Shown: one piece after another, positions 23,314 through 35,761 of the stretch | Numbering within the stretch: position 1 is the stretch's first letter | Layout: each line of letters opens with the position of its first letter | Notes under the pieces: model-generated | The model's input: the letters and a program-made list of their open reading frames with translations, nothing else | Databases searched by the model: none | What the model was told of the DNA's origin: nothing | DNA from: Hybos culiciformis | Lineage: Eukaryota > Arthropoda > Insecta > Diptera > Hybotidae | Direction of reading: 5' to 3' | Length of the DNA: 64,000 nt | Assembly (NCBI GenBank): GCA_964007475.1 | Contig: OZ023273.1 | Location: 5,370,176-5,434,175, forward strand | Made by a program: the position numbers and the translations under genes

Positions 23314-26084
23314 ACGAGCACGAAAACAATAAATAAAAGTAAAAATCGAAAAAGTTACCTGGTACTATTTGTACCAGAATTTTTTTTTTATTTTATTAAA
23401 ATTTAAAAGAAGCAAGCGATTACTGTACAATTTTTGGGGATAAACATTTTGTTTTTATTTGCTTTTTTAAGATTATCTTACACTTATTAGCGGATATGAT
23501 AAATGAAAGATAGTAAAATTTAGTTAATTGTGTGTTTTTAGTTTTCAATAGAATGAAAAATCAGAATTTTCTATATTTTAAAATATAATATATTTGTAAT
23601 GAGTAATTTAAGAAAGAAACTTAAGGTTATTATTATTACATGTTAAATTTAACACACATTCTTTCTTTACTTATGATTTAAATTTAAGAAAAAAAATTAT
23701 GATTTAAATAAAAAACAAATGGAAATGTTATTAATTGTTAAAATTTAAAAAAAAAAAAGAAGAATTAATGTTAATAAAAGTTATAAAATATAGCAAATGT
23801 TTTCATACTTAGAATTTTAGCCACGCATGAATTTGTAAAAAAGTTGAGCTGCTTCTATTGCAAAGGAAAAATATAAAATTAAATACAAAAAATTCATAGT
23901 CTTTTAATTCATTAATTTCAATCAATATTACAGAATTGATTCATTACATTTTGTCTACAGGTTGTAACTTTAAAATAGCCAAATGGTATACTAAGAACGC
24001 ACGCACCGTACAAATTTCACTAAAAAATTTTGAAGAATATTTTCTTCAACAATGATGAAACGAAATTACAAAACAAAAAAAAAAAATCTTTAAGGCTTGT
24101 TCTGACTAACTTTTCTGTATGATTAACTACCATAGAAATCTACATGTGGCAATGTACTACTATTTGTAAAAATATCTTATACTTTTTTAAATTAAAAGTT
24201 TTTAATTTTCAATCAACTTATTCTTAATATAGTAGGTAATTAAATGTTCCTCTCTGGTGAAAATTTTGTCGTGTTACATTTCTCGACAGTAAAAAGAACT
24301 TGACAATCACATCCAATGCCCACAGAGCTAAGTCAAAAGATACTGGAAAAATAGATATCTATCTATCAAATTTGTTTGTACAACAATTGATGACTTTCCT
24401 TTTTTATTAGAATAATGTTCATTCAAGGCGAGAGGTTTCTACATGCTCTTCTAATACTCCTACAACGAAAAATATAAAATTATTAAAAATTAATCCTTTT
24501 TCATACAGAGGTTTCCGAGGTTTCATACATACATAATTTAATTATTTAACATCTAGTCAACTGGTAAATGATCTTAGTCAAACCATAGTCGAACACTGTC
24601 ACTGCACAGCAGCTCTGTTTCCTCAATAAGAAATAAACAAAAATACATAATTATATATTAATGGAAGAAAGAAAATTAAATTATAATTTTTGTTATAAAA
24701 TAAATTTAATTAATTTTGTTTTTTATCACAAAAAAAAAGATAAACAATAAAAATTTGTTTATAAAAATCGGAATTGTTGCAAAATTATTGGCGACTATAT
24801 TCGGCGTGAAGTTTTATAGCAGCTTTGTTTGCAGTGAATAACAAAAAAGAAAATGAAAATAAAATTGCAAAATGCTTATTTATTTTTCATTCAAGTTTAG
24901 TTTTCAAGTGTTTTTCGTCAGTAAAGTCACAAGAAACAGAAGTAAGGAAAAAACAAAAAAAAAATTAATTTTAAAAATTATTTATATTTAAAATTGAAAA
25001 AGAGTAAGAAAAATTAATTTTATTACTAGAATTAATAATAAACATTTTAAGTTAATAATATAGGTATAATGTACGTACCACATACTTAAACTTAATAACT
25101 AGTAAGGCTACCTTACAACTTCAAAATTTATAAATTAAAGCTTATTACGTAAAGAATTAAAGAATTCTTTGATAAGAAATCTCATTTTTTTTTTATTTCA
25201 TAATAAATATAATATTTTCGTAATTTAAAAAAAAGGAAAAAAAATATTGAAAGATGAAGAAAAAAAAAAATTCTATGAAATGAACTGAAAAATTTAAATC
25301 ATAACAATGACCTTTCAAGGTTGTTGCAATTTTTAACTATTGTCTTCACTCAGACAAAAAGTAATAGTAATTTAGCAAATAATACTAATTATTGGTTGTT
25401 AAATGACTGCGTTTTATCTAACTCAACACCCTGAACAGTAGGTACTTATTTAATGTACCTAAAGCAATTATGACAAGATATTTTTGATTTTACTTTAAAA
25501 TTTTTTTACAAACTATTTAATTCAGTATAGATTACAATTATTATTATTTAAAAACTTGAATTTTTTTAAATTAATACCAATTTTATTATGGTAGGCTTAG
25601 TAATTAGTTATTCAAGCCAAGCTTGCACTAAACTTAATTTAAACATTAAATTATGTAATACAAATGGAATTATGGAATGTGGTAATCATAATCTAATAAG
25701 ATAAGAATAATTGCATACTTGTTAGTGTTGTCTTGAGATTCATTAATATACTTTTTTGTTTGTTTAATCTTCATAACTATTCGCTATATAGTATTTAAGT
25801 GTCAACATATTTATTTATTAAAAAATATTAACGAAAATAAAATTTACATTAATGTAAACTTCGGATGAAATATTTCGGAATTAAAAATAAGAAACAAACT
25901 GATAAATTAAAAAATAATAAACATTAAAATTATGTTTTGATACATTAAACAAAAATAGAATTTTCATGTAAATAAATCAATTGCATATTGAACTTCATGT
26001 ATTTATCACATGACAATTATTATATTATGTTTTTTTTACAATTCTAATTTACAAGTAAGAAACGTAAAATCATAAAAAAGTTGT

Positions 26085-26270
26085 TATAGTACGATTCAAA
26101 TCACTTGACCAATGAGCTTTTAAGAGAGGGTAAAATTTGAATAAAATTATTATACAAAAATTGCATGAGCTTTTTTCTTAAATAATTTCCCCTAAATTTT
26201 GTATGCATTTTTTAATGGAAAGGGAAAGCTTTACATAACGGATTGGTCAAGTGATTTGAATCGTACTATA
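26085..26270. mobile_element. Short MITE with long perfect inverted repeats
   Basis: A terminal inverted repeat of about 29 bp, beginning TATAGTACGATTCAAATC at the left, recurs in reverse complement ending GATTTGAATCGTACTATA at the right. The element is about 186 bp and has no coding capacity. TA dinucleotides at both borders are compatible with TA target duplications (Tc1/mariner type), but since the repeat itself ends in TATA the exact boundary is ambiguous. Confidence 0.75.
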
Positions 26271-28740
26271 CAAGAAGAATTTTCCCTAAAAATTTACTTA
26301 GGTGTACGGCCATAAATAGGTGTACAAGTACAACCATAAATAATAATAGGCATTTTATTCAAAAATTGATCTATTTAAGCAAAATTTAAAAATGTCATCG
26401 ACATCCCCTGTCCCCTATATTTATATGCTTTTCAAACAAATGTCATCATGATCAGAAATTATTCCATAAAATAATTTTTTTAATAAATTTTAGAATAAAA
26501 ATTTTGTTAGAGAAGGTCAAAATTATTTTTATTTTAAAATATTTATGCTATTAACAATAATTTGTTTTCTTCTAAAAAATAAAAAGTTATTTGTATTTTG
26601 AAAAAAAAAAAACAAAAAAGCTAAAAATAATCGAATTGGCAACAAAATTCGTAAAAAAGATTTTATGTTAATATTTTTTTTCTTCTAAGTTAGTCAAATT
26701 TTATATATTATGATAACCAAATTTTAGAGGCTCGCTTTTGATTTCACTTTTATTATGATTATGTTTATTATTTTTTATTGTACCTATATTATTAATATGT
26801 ATATATTTTTATAAATGTTATCAGCCAGCATTAAACTAGTTTTTTTTTTGTTTACAACTCAAAGTGATAGAAATTTTCCTTAAATAAAATTTTATATCGA
26901 AGGCAATAATAGCACAAATAGTTCAAGTTTCTTGTTTGGAGAAGAAATTTTTTTTTTTGAAGTAAAACAAGAAATTTATTATTTTAAACAACTTTATATT
27001 TTATTTTATAGTTTTATATTAAAAATCTATTTTTATGCTTTTGTAGATTCAACTTTCGAAAATTATTGAAATTAGCATAAATAAAACTATCACTTTTAAA
27101 ATACTACTTTTACTCGAAAAAAGTTCAAAGAACTTTATTTCATTGTAAAATTAAAATTATTGCTTTAGGGAGTAACTTTACATACATTTTATAATTAGGT
27201 GTTTTGTTTTAGAATGCTAATGTAGATTTATAAAATCTATAGGATAAAATAATTCTAATCTTTTGGACAATTCAGCAACTTCTAGATTTTAAAGTTTGAG
27301 GGGCAAAAATGTAATCAGAAAATCCTAGTGTTTTTTTTGAATTTTATTAATATTTTTTTTTATGTAATATTCAAAAGCTTTTTTTAGCTCAAATTTTTTC
27401 GGTATTTAATAAAAAATACCGGCAAAATTTTTCTATACCTATATTTTATTTAATCATTTCTTCTTTATTTCATGATGAACTATGTATTTTGCTTCATGCA
27501 TTGACATCATGTTCTGATTATGATGATACATTTTTAAATAAATTGATTTCTTTTAATAACCAAAATTAATTTTTGCCCATAATGTTTTAAAGTAAAATTA
27601 TCATCCCTAAATAGCAGAATATTTTTTTGAATTAGATATTATAATTATTGTCAATTTTTATGAAATGCACTATGGTACCCTTGCAGATTAGAAAATTTGT
27701 GATGTTTAGCAATAAATCATATTCAAACTTTCATTTAACAAAATGACAATAAAAATATTTTTTGTCCAATTTTTAATGTTATCATTTCACCTAAGGATGG
27801 ATGTCAAAAAAAATCTGAAAACTACTGTGTCACACAGTCGCAATTATAACGAAATTTTGATATTCAAGATTTTCTGTAGACATATTAACAATGTTATCAT
27901 AATATTTTTTTATTTTGGTTTCGTAGGCTCTTACAATGTTGTTCATCAACACTATTAAAAAAAAATTTTATAAAAATAAATTAAATAAAATAGAAACATC
28001 AAAAGTCAGAGTACATCGCATCGTACGAAATGGTATTCATGATTTTTACCATATAATATAGAGATTAAAAGGATGACCATTACTTATGATTCCTAATTTT
28101 TACATTTGCTTCGTAATGTCAACAACTATGATAGTTTACGATAATAAATATATATGTGGTCATATTTCTGCATTTTATGTTGACAACGAAAACTCAAAAT
28201 GATAATAAGCTGGTACTTTTCCAAATTTCCTATTTTTTGTTTTGGTTTTCTACTAAATAATAATCATCATTAAGAAGTAACAAAATCTTACAAAATTAAT
28301 TTAAGAAAACAATAAAAAGAAATAAAAATAAAAAAATATATAAGTACACTATCAATAAACAAGAAATTATGAAGAAATGTTTCATTTAATTTGACCTTTA
28401 TCAATGACAAAAAATACTCATTTTCTATAAATGCTTTTCAATTTCGCGCATGCTTTTTCATATAAAAATCAAAAGCTTTTGTACAATTTTGATTAAAATA
28501 CACTGGATTTTTATGATTAAAAAAAAAAAGAAAAAACCTCAACTCTTGAAATTTTCTCATTTAACTTTCATTTTCGATTTTGGTTTTGAATCAGATTGAC
28601 GTGTTTTTTTTCACATTTTAAATGTAAATGGAATTTTATTTTATTTTTTTTCCATTATAAATTAAATTTGATTGAACATTATTTTATTTAACATTTATTT
28701 TTTTTTTAATTATATTTCAGATAATTAAAAATCCATCAAA

Positions 28741-31700
28741 ATGACTACATATTTCAATTATCCATCAAAAGAATTGCAAGAAGAATTGAGCCGCATTGCC
28801 AAGGCTATTGTAGCCCCCGGTAAAGGTATTCTTGCTGCTGATGAATCTGTTTCAACAATGGGAAAGCGTTTAGCTGTAAGTTTTATTGTTGTTGGTATAC
28901 GAATTCCAGAAATTCCGAATGATAATGACTTTTAGAGAATTGAAAGTTATAGCAAAAAAAAAACACATAAAAATTGGCTAGCACCCAATAAAATTCTTGT
29001 ATACTCCTACGAAACTTAAAGGAAAAAAAAAAAAAAATTAATGAAACAGAAATACCTTCCATTTTTATTTCTTTGGATAGTACTATTCAACTATCAAAGT
29101 ACTATCAACTTACATATTCGTATAAATTTTGTTTGCAATTTATATCTTCCGGTTTTTTTTTTTAGACAAACGTACTGATAACAAATAATTTTTATTTTCG
29201 ATTTTTTCAGGACATTGGATGTGAAAATACTGATGAGAATCGTCGTCAATATCGTCAATTATTATTCTCAACTGATCCCAAATTAGGCGAAAATATTTCT
29301 GGTGTTATTTTGTTCCATGAAACATTATACCAAAAAGCTGATGACGGTACACCTTTTGTTGAATTATTGAAGAAGCGCGGCATCATTCCTGGAATTAAAG
29401 TTGATAAGGGTGTTGTACCATTATTCGGTTCAGAAGATGAATGCACAACCCAAGGTTTAGATGATTTGGCTGCACGTTGTGCTCAATACAAAAAAGACGG
29501 TTGTGATTTCGCTAAATGGCGTTGTGTATTAAAAATTGGAAAAAATACACCCAGTTATGAAGCTATCTTAGAAAATGCTAATGTTTTAGCTCGTTATGCA
29601 TCAATTTGCCAATCTCAACGTATTGTTCCAATTGTAGAACCAGAAATTTTACCTGATGGTGACCATGATATTGATCGTAGCTTGAAAGTAACTGAAACTG
29701 TATTAGCTGCTGTATACAAAGCCTTGAATGATCATCATGTCTTCTTGGAAGGTACATTATTAAAGCCAAACATGGTAACACCTGGACAATCATGCCCAAA
29801 AAAAGCAACACCAGCTGAAGTTGCTCATGCCACAGTTTTAGCTCTTCGTCGTACAGTGCCAGCTGCAGTTCCCGGTAAAATAAAATTAATGATTAATAAT
29901 CAATACATTTTGTTGAATTGTGTAATAAATTTTTTTTTTAGGAGTAACTTTCTTATCCGGTGGTCAATCTGAAGAAGACGCATCAGTGCATTTGAGTGAA
30001 ATGAATAAGGTTCCATTAGGGCGACCATGGGCACTTACTTTCTCATATGGCCGTGCTCTTCAAGCTTCTGTACTTCGTGCATGGGGAGGAAAGAAAGAAA
30101 ATATTGCTGCTGGACAACAAGAATTATTGAAACGCGCAAAGGTATTTTTTTATAGCCTTAATGGTTTTTTTTTTAATAATTGTTATAAACATTGGTGATA
30201 GTTTTCATTACTATAATTATGTCGAATGGGTCAAATCAAATAATTAGTTACTTTTGTTAATTACAAGTAATTGAAATGATATTCATTTGAAACATTATAA
30301 CAAGAATAATTGTCGATTCGAGCTATTACGCTAAGCGAAACGTTTAAGGAACACAGGAGAGAAAATAAAAAAATATGGTTAAAAAAAGAGTTATATATTT
30401 ACAGTTCAGTTTTTGTTTTTGAAGTATGAATTGTTTTAAATAAAATATTTATTTTTTATTCATTGTTTTTCCCCTTACTAATTTACTAATTACATATAAA
30501 CTTACATAAACTAAAAAAAATTAATATTTTGATGTTTTGAGTATTTCTAAAGTAGTGAGTTGTCTCTGAAAAACGATGAAATATTAATGGTGCTCTAAAC
30601 TTTTATTTTAACTAAACTATATAATAGTTTTACTTCTGTAGTTTTCCATTTAATGATCTTAATATAAGCACTTAATTTAATAATATTAACATATTATCAT
30701 ATTTAAATTATTACATTTTATAAATTTTTAACTTACATACTAACATTCTAACAAAAATTTTGGAATTGGAAGCTTTTAAATATTCTTTCAAAAATATTTT
30801 CTTTATTAAAATATTTAATTCTGTTTTCTATTCGCACAAAAACAAATTTTTACAAACACAGGCTAATTCACTTGCATGCCAAGGCCAATATGTAGCTGGC
30901 TCAATTCCATCATTTGCTGGAAATGCTAGTCTTTTTATTAAGGGACACAAATATTAAATTATTAATAATTACAATAAAAAATAACATCAATAAAAAATGA
31001 AAAAGCGTTCAGTTTGATTTCGAGTTTGTTAAACGAAAATTGGATTCCAGAAAAAAAAAAAATAATCACTAAAAGATTTCTTCAACAAGACTGATAAAAT
31101 CATACAAAATTGGGATAGAAAAACATCAAAAGAACAACTACAAAATTTTCATCTACACAACACTGGACACAAAATTGGCAAACTTAGAATATAATTGACA
31201 ATATATACATACAAATAAAATTAATGAAAAAAACTTTTTTTAATAAGATTTAAATTTTTATATTTTAATATTTTATGCTTTATTTTCTTTGTATTTTATT
31301 TTTTTTTTAGTTTTTAATACACTAATGATCGGTTTAGACAAAAAAGTAAATTGATTCAAGATTATTCAAAAATATGAAAATCATCAATTTTTTTTTGTGA
31401 AAATCGATCTTTATTTGAGTTTTTTTTTATTTTAACTGCATTTTGCACGCATTTAAAAGTGAGCAACAATATAAAGAATTCCTAAAAATTTTCCAGTTAT
31501 AATTCTTTGGTATTTTGAATTTAATAAGTCAATTGTATATTTCAAGATTATCTAATTAAATTTTGTTAGAGAAAAAAAGCAAGCAAATTTTTCCAATATT
31601 GATGATTTTATTCTTTGAAATTATATATTATATAATTTAATCACATCCTAATACCTTGTTCTCACTTAAAAATTTTGCCGGAAAAAAGTAGAAATTACCA

Positions 31701-32690
31701 CTTCTATAAGTATTTTTTATTCTTGATAAGTCGAAAGAATTTGACAGTTCCGGAAAAACAAAATAGGTGAGAGTAAAGTGTATAATTCTTCTTTTTTTGA
31801 TTTTATGAAGATGACCAACAAAAATTTATAATACTGCTTACTTAGATAAACTGTTTGTTTGAATAATAATTTCACACTTTATTTATATTACATATTTAAT
31901 ATACCTACTCTTGTCTTTTTTATTTATTTTATTGTTTCTAACATTTCCCAACATTAATGCCTAATTATCGATTTGTATTTCGTTAATATAATGTTGAGAA
32001 TCTGGCCTTTCAACGATGTTATCCATTATTGTTAATCAGGTTCTAAATATTAATAGTACGTTCAGTAAGTACGGATTGTCCTTAACTAATGACAAAATCC
32101 TACGTTACAGACAATCCGTACTTTGTGAACGATAAAATCTGACCGCTAAAGTCCTTAAATACAGACAAATCCTACAAAAAATCGTTCAGTAATGCAATCC
32201 TACCTCAAAACTTCTGCATTTTTTTTTATGAAACGATCGTGAATATTACGATAATTTTAAAGAAAAATATAAATTAATAAATAATTTACATCTTGGACTA
32301 CGTACAAATTGAAAAACTTCACAGAACATATCATGTAAGTAAAGCGGGGTTGCCTGTATGTATTTCTTTAAATTCGTAAATGTAAAACTAAAATTCTTTG
32401 AAAGGGAAAAATTTATCAAAAAAAAGAAACTTAAGTTGGATAGGCGAAAGTTTCTTTCGATCGCGTTCAGAAGCTATTTATTTATCTAAACTATTTGATA
32501 TTTATAATTTTGGAAAACTTTCACCATAAACTACAGTGTTCAGTTGAAAAAGTTAATACTGTGATTTGACATATATTTTTTCTCCAAACTTTAGGCTAAT
32601 GGTGAGGCAGCTGTTGGAAAATACCTTGCAGGAAGTGTTGTTGGAGCCGGTGCTGAAGCTACTTTATTCGTTGCTAATCATGCATATTAA
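28741..32690 (+). CDS. Ald: Fructose-bisphosphate aldolase, class I (distal last exon)
   Basis: This glycolytic enzyme splits fructose-1,6-bisphosphate into dihydroxyacetone phosphate and glyceraldehyde-3-phosphate in the cytosol. Exons are 28741-28875, 29211-29874, 29942-30141 and 32595-32690, giving 364 residues, the normal class I length. Visible family residues are Asp34 in ILAADES, Lys in KVDKG and FAKWRC, Glu in [10 protein letters not shown], and the Schiff-base Lys230 in [11 protein letters not shown]. The C-terminal Tyr, needed for activity in this family, is present (FVANHAY). An alternative last exon lies at 30862-30957. The start [13 protein letters not shown] matches insect aldolases and follows an untranslated acceptor 20 bases upstream. 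Sequence conservation is very high and codon use is normal. Confidence 0.97.
30862..30957 (+). CDS. Ald: Aldolase alternative last exon (proximal)
   Basis: A 96-nt exon in the same phase as the distal one (32595-32690) encodes 31 residues from [13 protein letters not shown] to FIKGHKY and a stop. It follows the acceptor AACACAG at 30861 and AATAAA occurs at 30973. Joined to the exon ending at 30141 it makes an alternative 364-residue aldolase. It keeps the terminal Tyr but differs from the distal exon ([13 protein letters not shown] to FVANHAY) at many positions. Drosophila Ald is known to use alternative 3' exons producing tissue- or stage-specific isoforms, and this arrangement appears equivalent. 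Confidence 0.93.
   Translation, partial: ANSLACQGQYVAGSIPSFAGNASLFIKGHKY
30973..30978 (+). terminator. Poly(A) signal, proximal aldolase isoform
   Basis: AATAAA is 16 bases after the stop of the proximal alternative exon, with a second copy about 15 bases later. It would allow that isoform to end here, without the distal exon. Confidence 0.5.
32057..32131. repeat. Inverted-repeat element in aldolase intron
   Basis: GTACGTTCAGTAAGTACGGA at 32057 and the reverse-complementary GACAATCCGTACTT...GTGAACG ending at 32131 form an imperfect hairpin with arms of about 22-24 bases. A further CGTTCAGTAATGCAATCC occurs at about 32184. It looks like a fragment of a foldback or MITE-type repeat located between the two alternative last exons of aldolase. 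Confidence 0.55.
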
Positions 32691-32734
32691 AGAAATTACC
32701 ACGACTGTTTTTATTAAAATCATTACTTTATCAT

Positions 32735-32740
32735 AATAAA
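32735..32740 (+). terminator. Poly(A) signal, distal aldolase isoform
   Basis: AATAAA lies 44 bases after the stop of the distal last exon, the first such signal for the longer transcript. Confidence 0.45.
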
Positions 32741-34322
32741 TTTTTAGAAACTAGAATTGATATTTAAAATGACAAGAACAAAAAAATATAAAAAAATTAA
32801 AATTAGAAAGCATTATGGTAAGCACAAAGAACAACATCAATAGACATTTATTATAAGCTCCAAAGTTCTTCATTCAACAGAAATGCAAAAAAAAAATCAA
32901 GTACCATAAAAATTCAAGATTTTACAAACTACAAAAACTTCAAAATACTGAAAGTCTGGATGATTTTTATACAGAAACATTAAATAATAAAGAAAAAAGT
33001 TTTTTAAATGTTTAAAAATTTATCAAGAAAAATTATCTATCTATGAAGAAAATAAATTGTTGACATTTTATTGTAAATTATTAAAGTAAAAATTTTATGG
33101 TTATTATTTATATTTATATAATTGTATAAACTAAAATACTTACAATGAAAATATTTAAAAAAATATGTTTTTTTTTACATTAAAGCTATTTTGTCAGAAG
33201 ATTGCAGAAGACCATTACAAAAACACAAAGTTTTGCTTAAATCTTAAATACCTGAGATTAGTTTTGAAGAAAACAAGCTATTATTATTATATACTTAATA
33301 TTTATAAAAGTCTTATGTTTGACTTGCGAATTTTTTATTTATACATCCGATTGCGTACGATAACATACGATCACTACTAACCCTCGAAAACCTGGAAATT
33401 ATTACTGATTATATAAATATAAAGCTTATCAGGTAAGGAGCGTGTCATAGACTCCCTCCAACCCATGCGATGGTTTTCGAGTAAAGGTCGTGTCGTACAC
33501 ATATGCCATCAAATTATATCGCTACTTAATATTAAGAAATAAATTCTACCTCCCTTTCTAGTTATGTCGATTTTAGACCTATTGAAAAATAAAATTTTGA
33601 GTAGAAAGGAGGGGAAACAACATCAGTCTGCGACGCGATTGAATAGTAAAATATAAATACTGCATACATATTTACGTAATAAATTTTACCAATCTTCATA
33701 TTCTCATGAAATCAAATAAAAATTAAATTTTCATTCAGCTGATTTTCATATAAACGTACTTGTATAAATTAATAGAAAAAGAGCCTTGGTGTAGAAAAAA
33801 TTCAAAGTCGTGAAACTATTATATTAATTTAATTGATGACATGTCGACAATGCTAGTGAGGAGTTATAAACCTCCAAAGCAATCACTTTTCTTCATATGG
33901 ATAAAAGAAAGATGTAAGGTAAATTTTAGAAATTAAGATATCCTATTAAACTTGGCTTTTGCTCATTATCTCAAGAAATTCGAACTTTTGAATGCTTGAA
34001 ATAGGTATTTAATAATTGTTGAAAAGTTTCGCAAAAAATAGGGGGAATTATATTTATCATAGCTATTATTATTTTATGGTCATTATCATTAAAATTTAAA
34101 ATTTAAGTTCTTACTACTGCCTGATATATTTTTTTTATAATAGGAAATCTTAAAAATTACAATAAAAATCGACTCTGTCTGTTAGTCTTCGTTATTGACA
34201 TTACATTTTTGATATTTAAGACTAAAAAAATCACATAAAATAAATGCGATTTTAATGATTTACATTAATATATAATTTAATTCAAATTAATATCTAATAG
34301 TACCGTGTTAATAATATTAAAT
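32741..34322. other. Spacer between aldolase and BPHL-like gene
   Basis: No gene is seen. The segment 33420-33660 is noticeably less AT-rich and contains an inverted pair, ACCTCCCTTTCTA near 33548 and TAGAAAGGAGGGG near 33602, forming a possible hairpin with a loop of about 40 bases. It is perhaps a transposon relic. Confidence 0.5.
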
Positions 34323-35489
34323 ATGTTTTCAACTACAAAGTTTTTAAAATTAAATTTAAAAAATAATTTTAAATCAATCGTAAAACGTACCGTGATGTCT
34401 GCCACACAAAGTTCAATAATTGAACAAAATCTAGAATTTCCTGATAAGATTAAAATAAATTATGTACAAAGTGGTGCGGGGAATAAAAGTTTACTGTTAA
34501 TGCCTGGAGCTTTAGGATGCTCTTGGACAGATTTTACTCCACAAATAGAACAATTACCTAAATTATTATCAAATTATACGATAATAGCTTGGGATCCTCC
34601 TGGCTATGGCAAATCAATTCCTCCCAAAAGAAATTTTTCAGTAGATGTTTTTCATAATGATGCAAATTATGCACATCAGTTAATGACTGCACTGAATAGA
34701 CCGAAATATTCAATTTTAGGTTGGAGTGACGGTGGAATAACAGCATTAATAGCGGCAGAAAAATATCAAGAATCTATAGAAAAAATAATCGTATGGGGTG
34801 TTGGAGCTTACATAAATAAGGATGAAATTAAAATATATGAAGGTAAGTAAAAATCGAATTTTGAAGTGAAATACAAATAATTGTGTGAGAAGTAAAACAA
34901 ATTTTTCAATTAAAGCCGGTATTTAAAAAAAATGTATACATTCTTGTGCTAACATATTGTTTATAACTCATGCGTTCATAATAACTGTAATGTGTTGGTA
35001 TTTTTAAGGTATTCGTGATGTTAAAACTTGGTCTGCCAGAATGCGGGAACCAATGGAAAAACTTTATGGTTCTGAAGGCTTCGCAAAATTATGGTCAGAA
35101 TGGATTGATTGTATGTTAAACATATATGAAAAGAAAAGCGGAGATCTATGCATGAAGGAGGTTGAAAAAATAACAGCATCAACTTTTTTAATACATGGAA
35201 AAAAAGATCCAATGATAGCTTCAGAACACATTCCATGGTTAAGGAAAACACTTAAGAATCATAAGTATGCGTTCTAGCTTCGTTAACTGAAAATAAGACA
35301 TAATTTGGATGTTAAATTTTGTTTTAAAAAATATTTATTATATTTTATATTATTTCTATTCTAAAACTTATTTTCTAATTAATCTTTATTTTTTAAAGGT
35401 ATTACGAATTTCCAGAAGGGAAGCACAATATTCACTTGAGATATCCTAGTGAATTTAATAAATTGGTTGCAGAATTTCTTAATGAATAA
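34323..35489 (+). CDS. BPHL: Valacyclovir-hydrolase-like alpha/beta hydrolase (BPHL)
   Basis: This serine hydrolase of the alpha/beta-hydrolase fold is related to human BPHL, which cleaves amino-acid esters and is mitochondrial. Exons are 34323-34842, 35009-35264 and 35399-35489, with GT-AG junctions and 288 residues in total (human protein 291). The catalytic triad is visible as Ser135 in GWSDGG, Asp240 in HGKKDPM and His268 in EGKHNIH. The N-terminal 25 residues (FSTTKFLKLNLKNNFKSIVK) are basic and free of acidic residues, consistent with a mitochondrial targeting peptide. The ATG at 34323 is the first in frame; a GTG at 34305 is not a plausible start. It is convergent with HHAT, with stop codons 272 bases apart. 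Confidence 0.92.
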
Positions 35490-35490
35490 A
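35485..35490 (+). terminator. Poly(A) signal overlapping BPHL stop codon
   Basis: AATAAA overlaps the stop (GAA TAA A). If used, the 3' UTR would be only a few tens of bases. Another AATAAA at 35731-35736 is a more ordinary alternative, lying almost at the stop of the convergent HHAT gene. Confidence 0.35.
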
Positions 35491-35761
35491 GCTTTTTTTG
35501 TTGAAAATTTAACTTTTAATATAATTGTTTTAAAATTAAAATTGATATTTCCTTTTTTCAATTGAACTTTTTCAGCAATTTACAATTTATTTTAAATATT
35601 TGAAAGATAGTCTCCATTTCAGTATAGCACATTTAAGATTACCGTTTAAATTGAATGTAATATTTTCTGTGTAATTCAAAAGATATTATTATCTTGTAAT
35701 TTTCGTCATTAAAATATAATATTAAATCAAAATAAATGTTATCTTTCGAACTAAATCTCAT

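Larger units (their letters stand above)
19632..28740. other. Intergenic region, GTPase to aldolase
   Basis: This is about 9 kb of AT-rich DNA without a supported gene, apart from a coding-like island (23161-23313) and a short MITE (26085-26270). The 3' end holds the aldolase 5' untranslated region: a TTATATTTCAG acceptor at about 28720 precedes the ATG by 20 bases, so at least one non-coding first exon lies upstream, unidentified. Confidence 0.55.

Noticed and set aside
29255..29811. Minus-strand frames over aldolase
   Set aside because: They are antisense shadows of the highly conserved aldolase coding exon.
34305..34322. Upstream GTG start for the BPHL-like protein
   Set aside because: Nuclear genes rarely start at GTG, and the ATG at 34323 gives a normal length with a mitochondrial-type leader.
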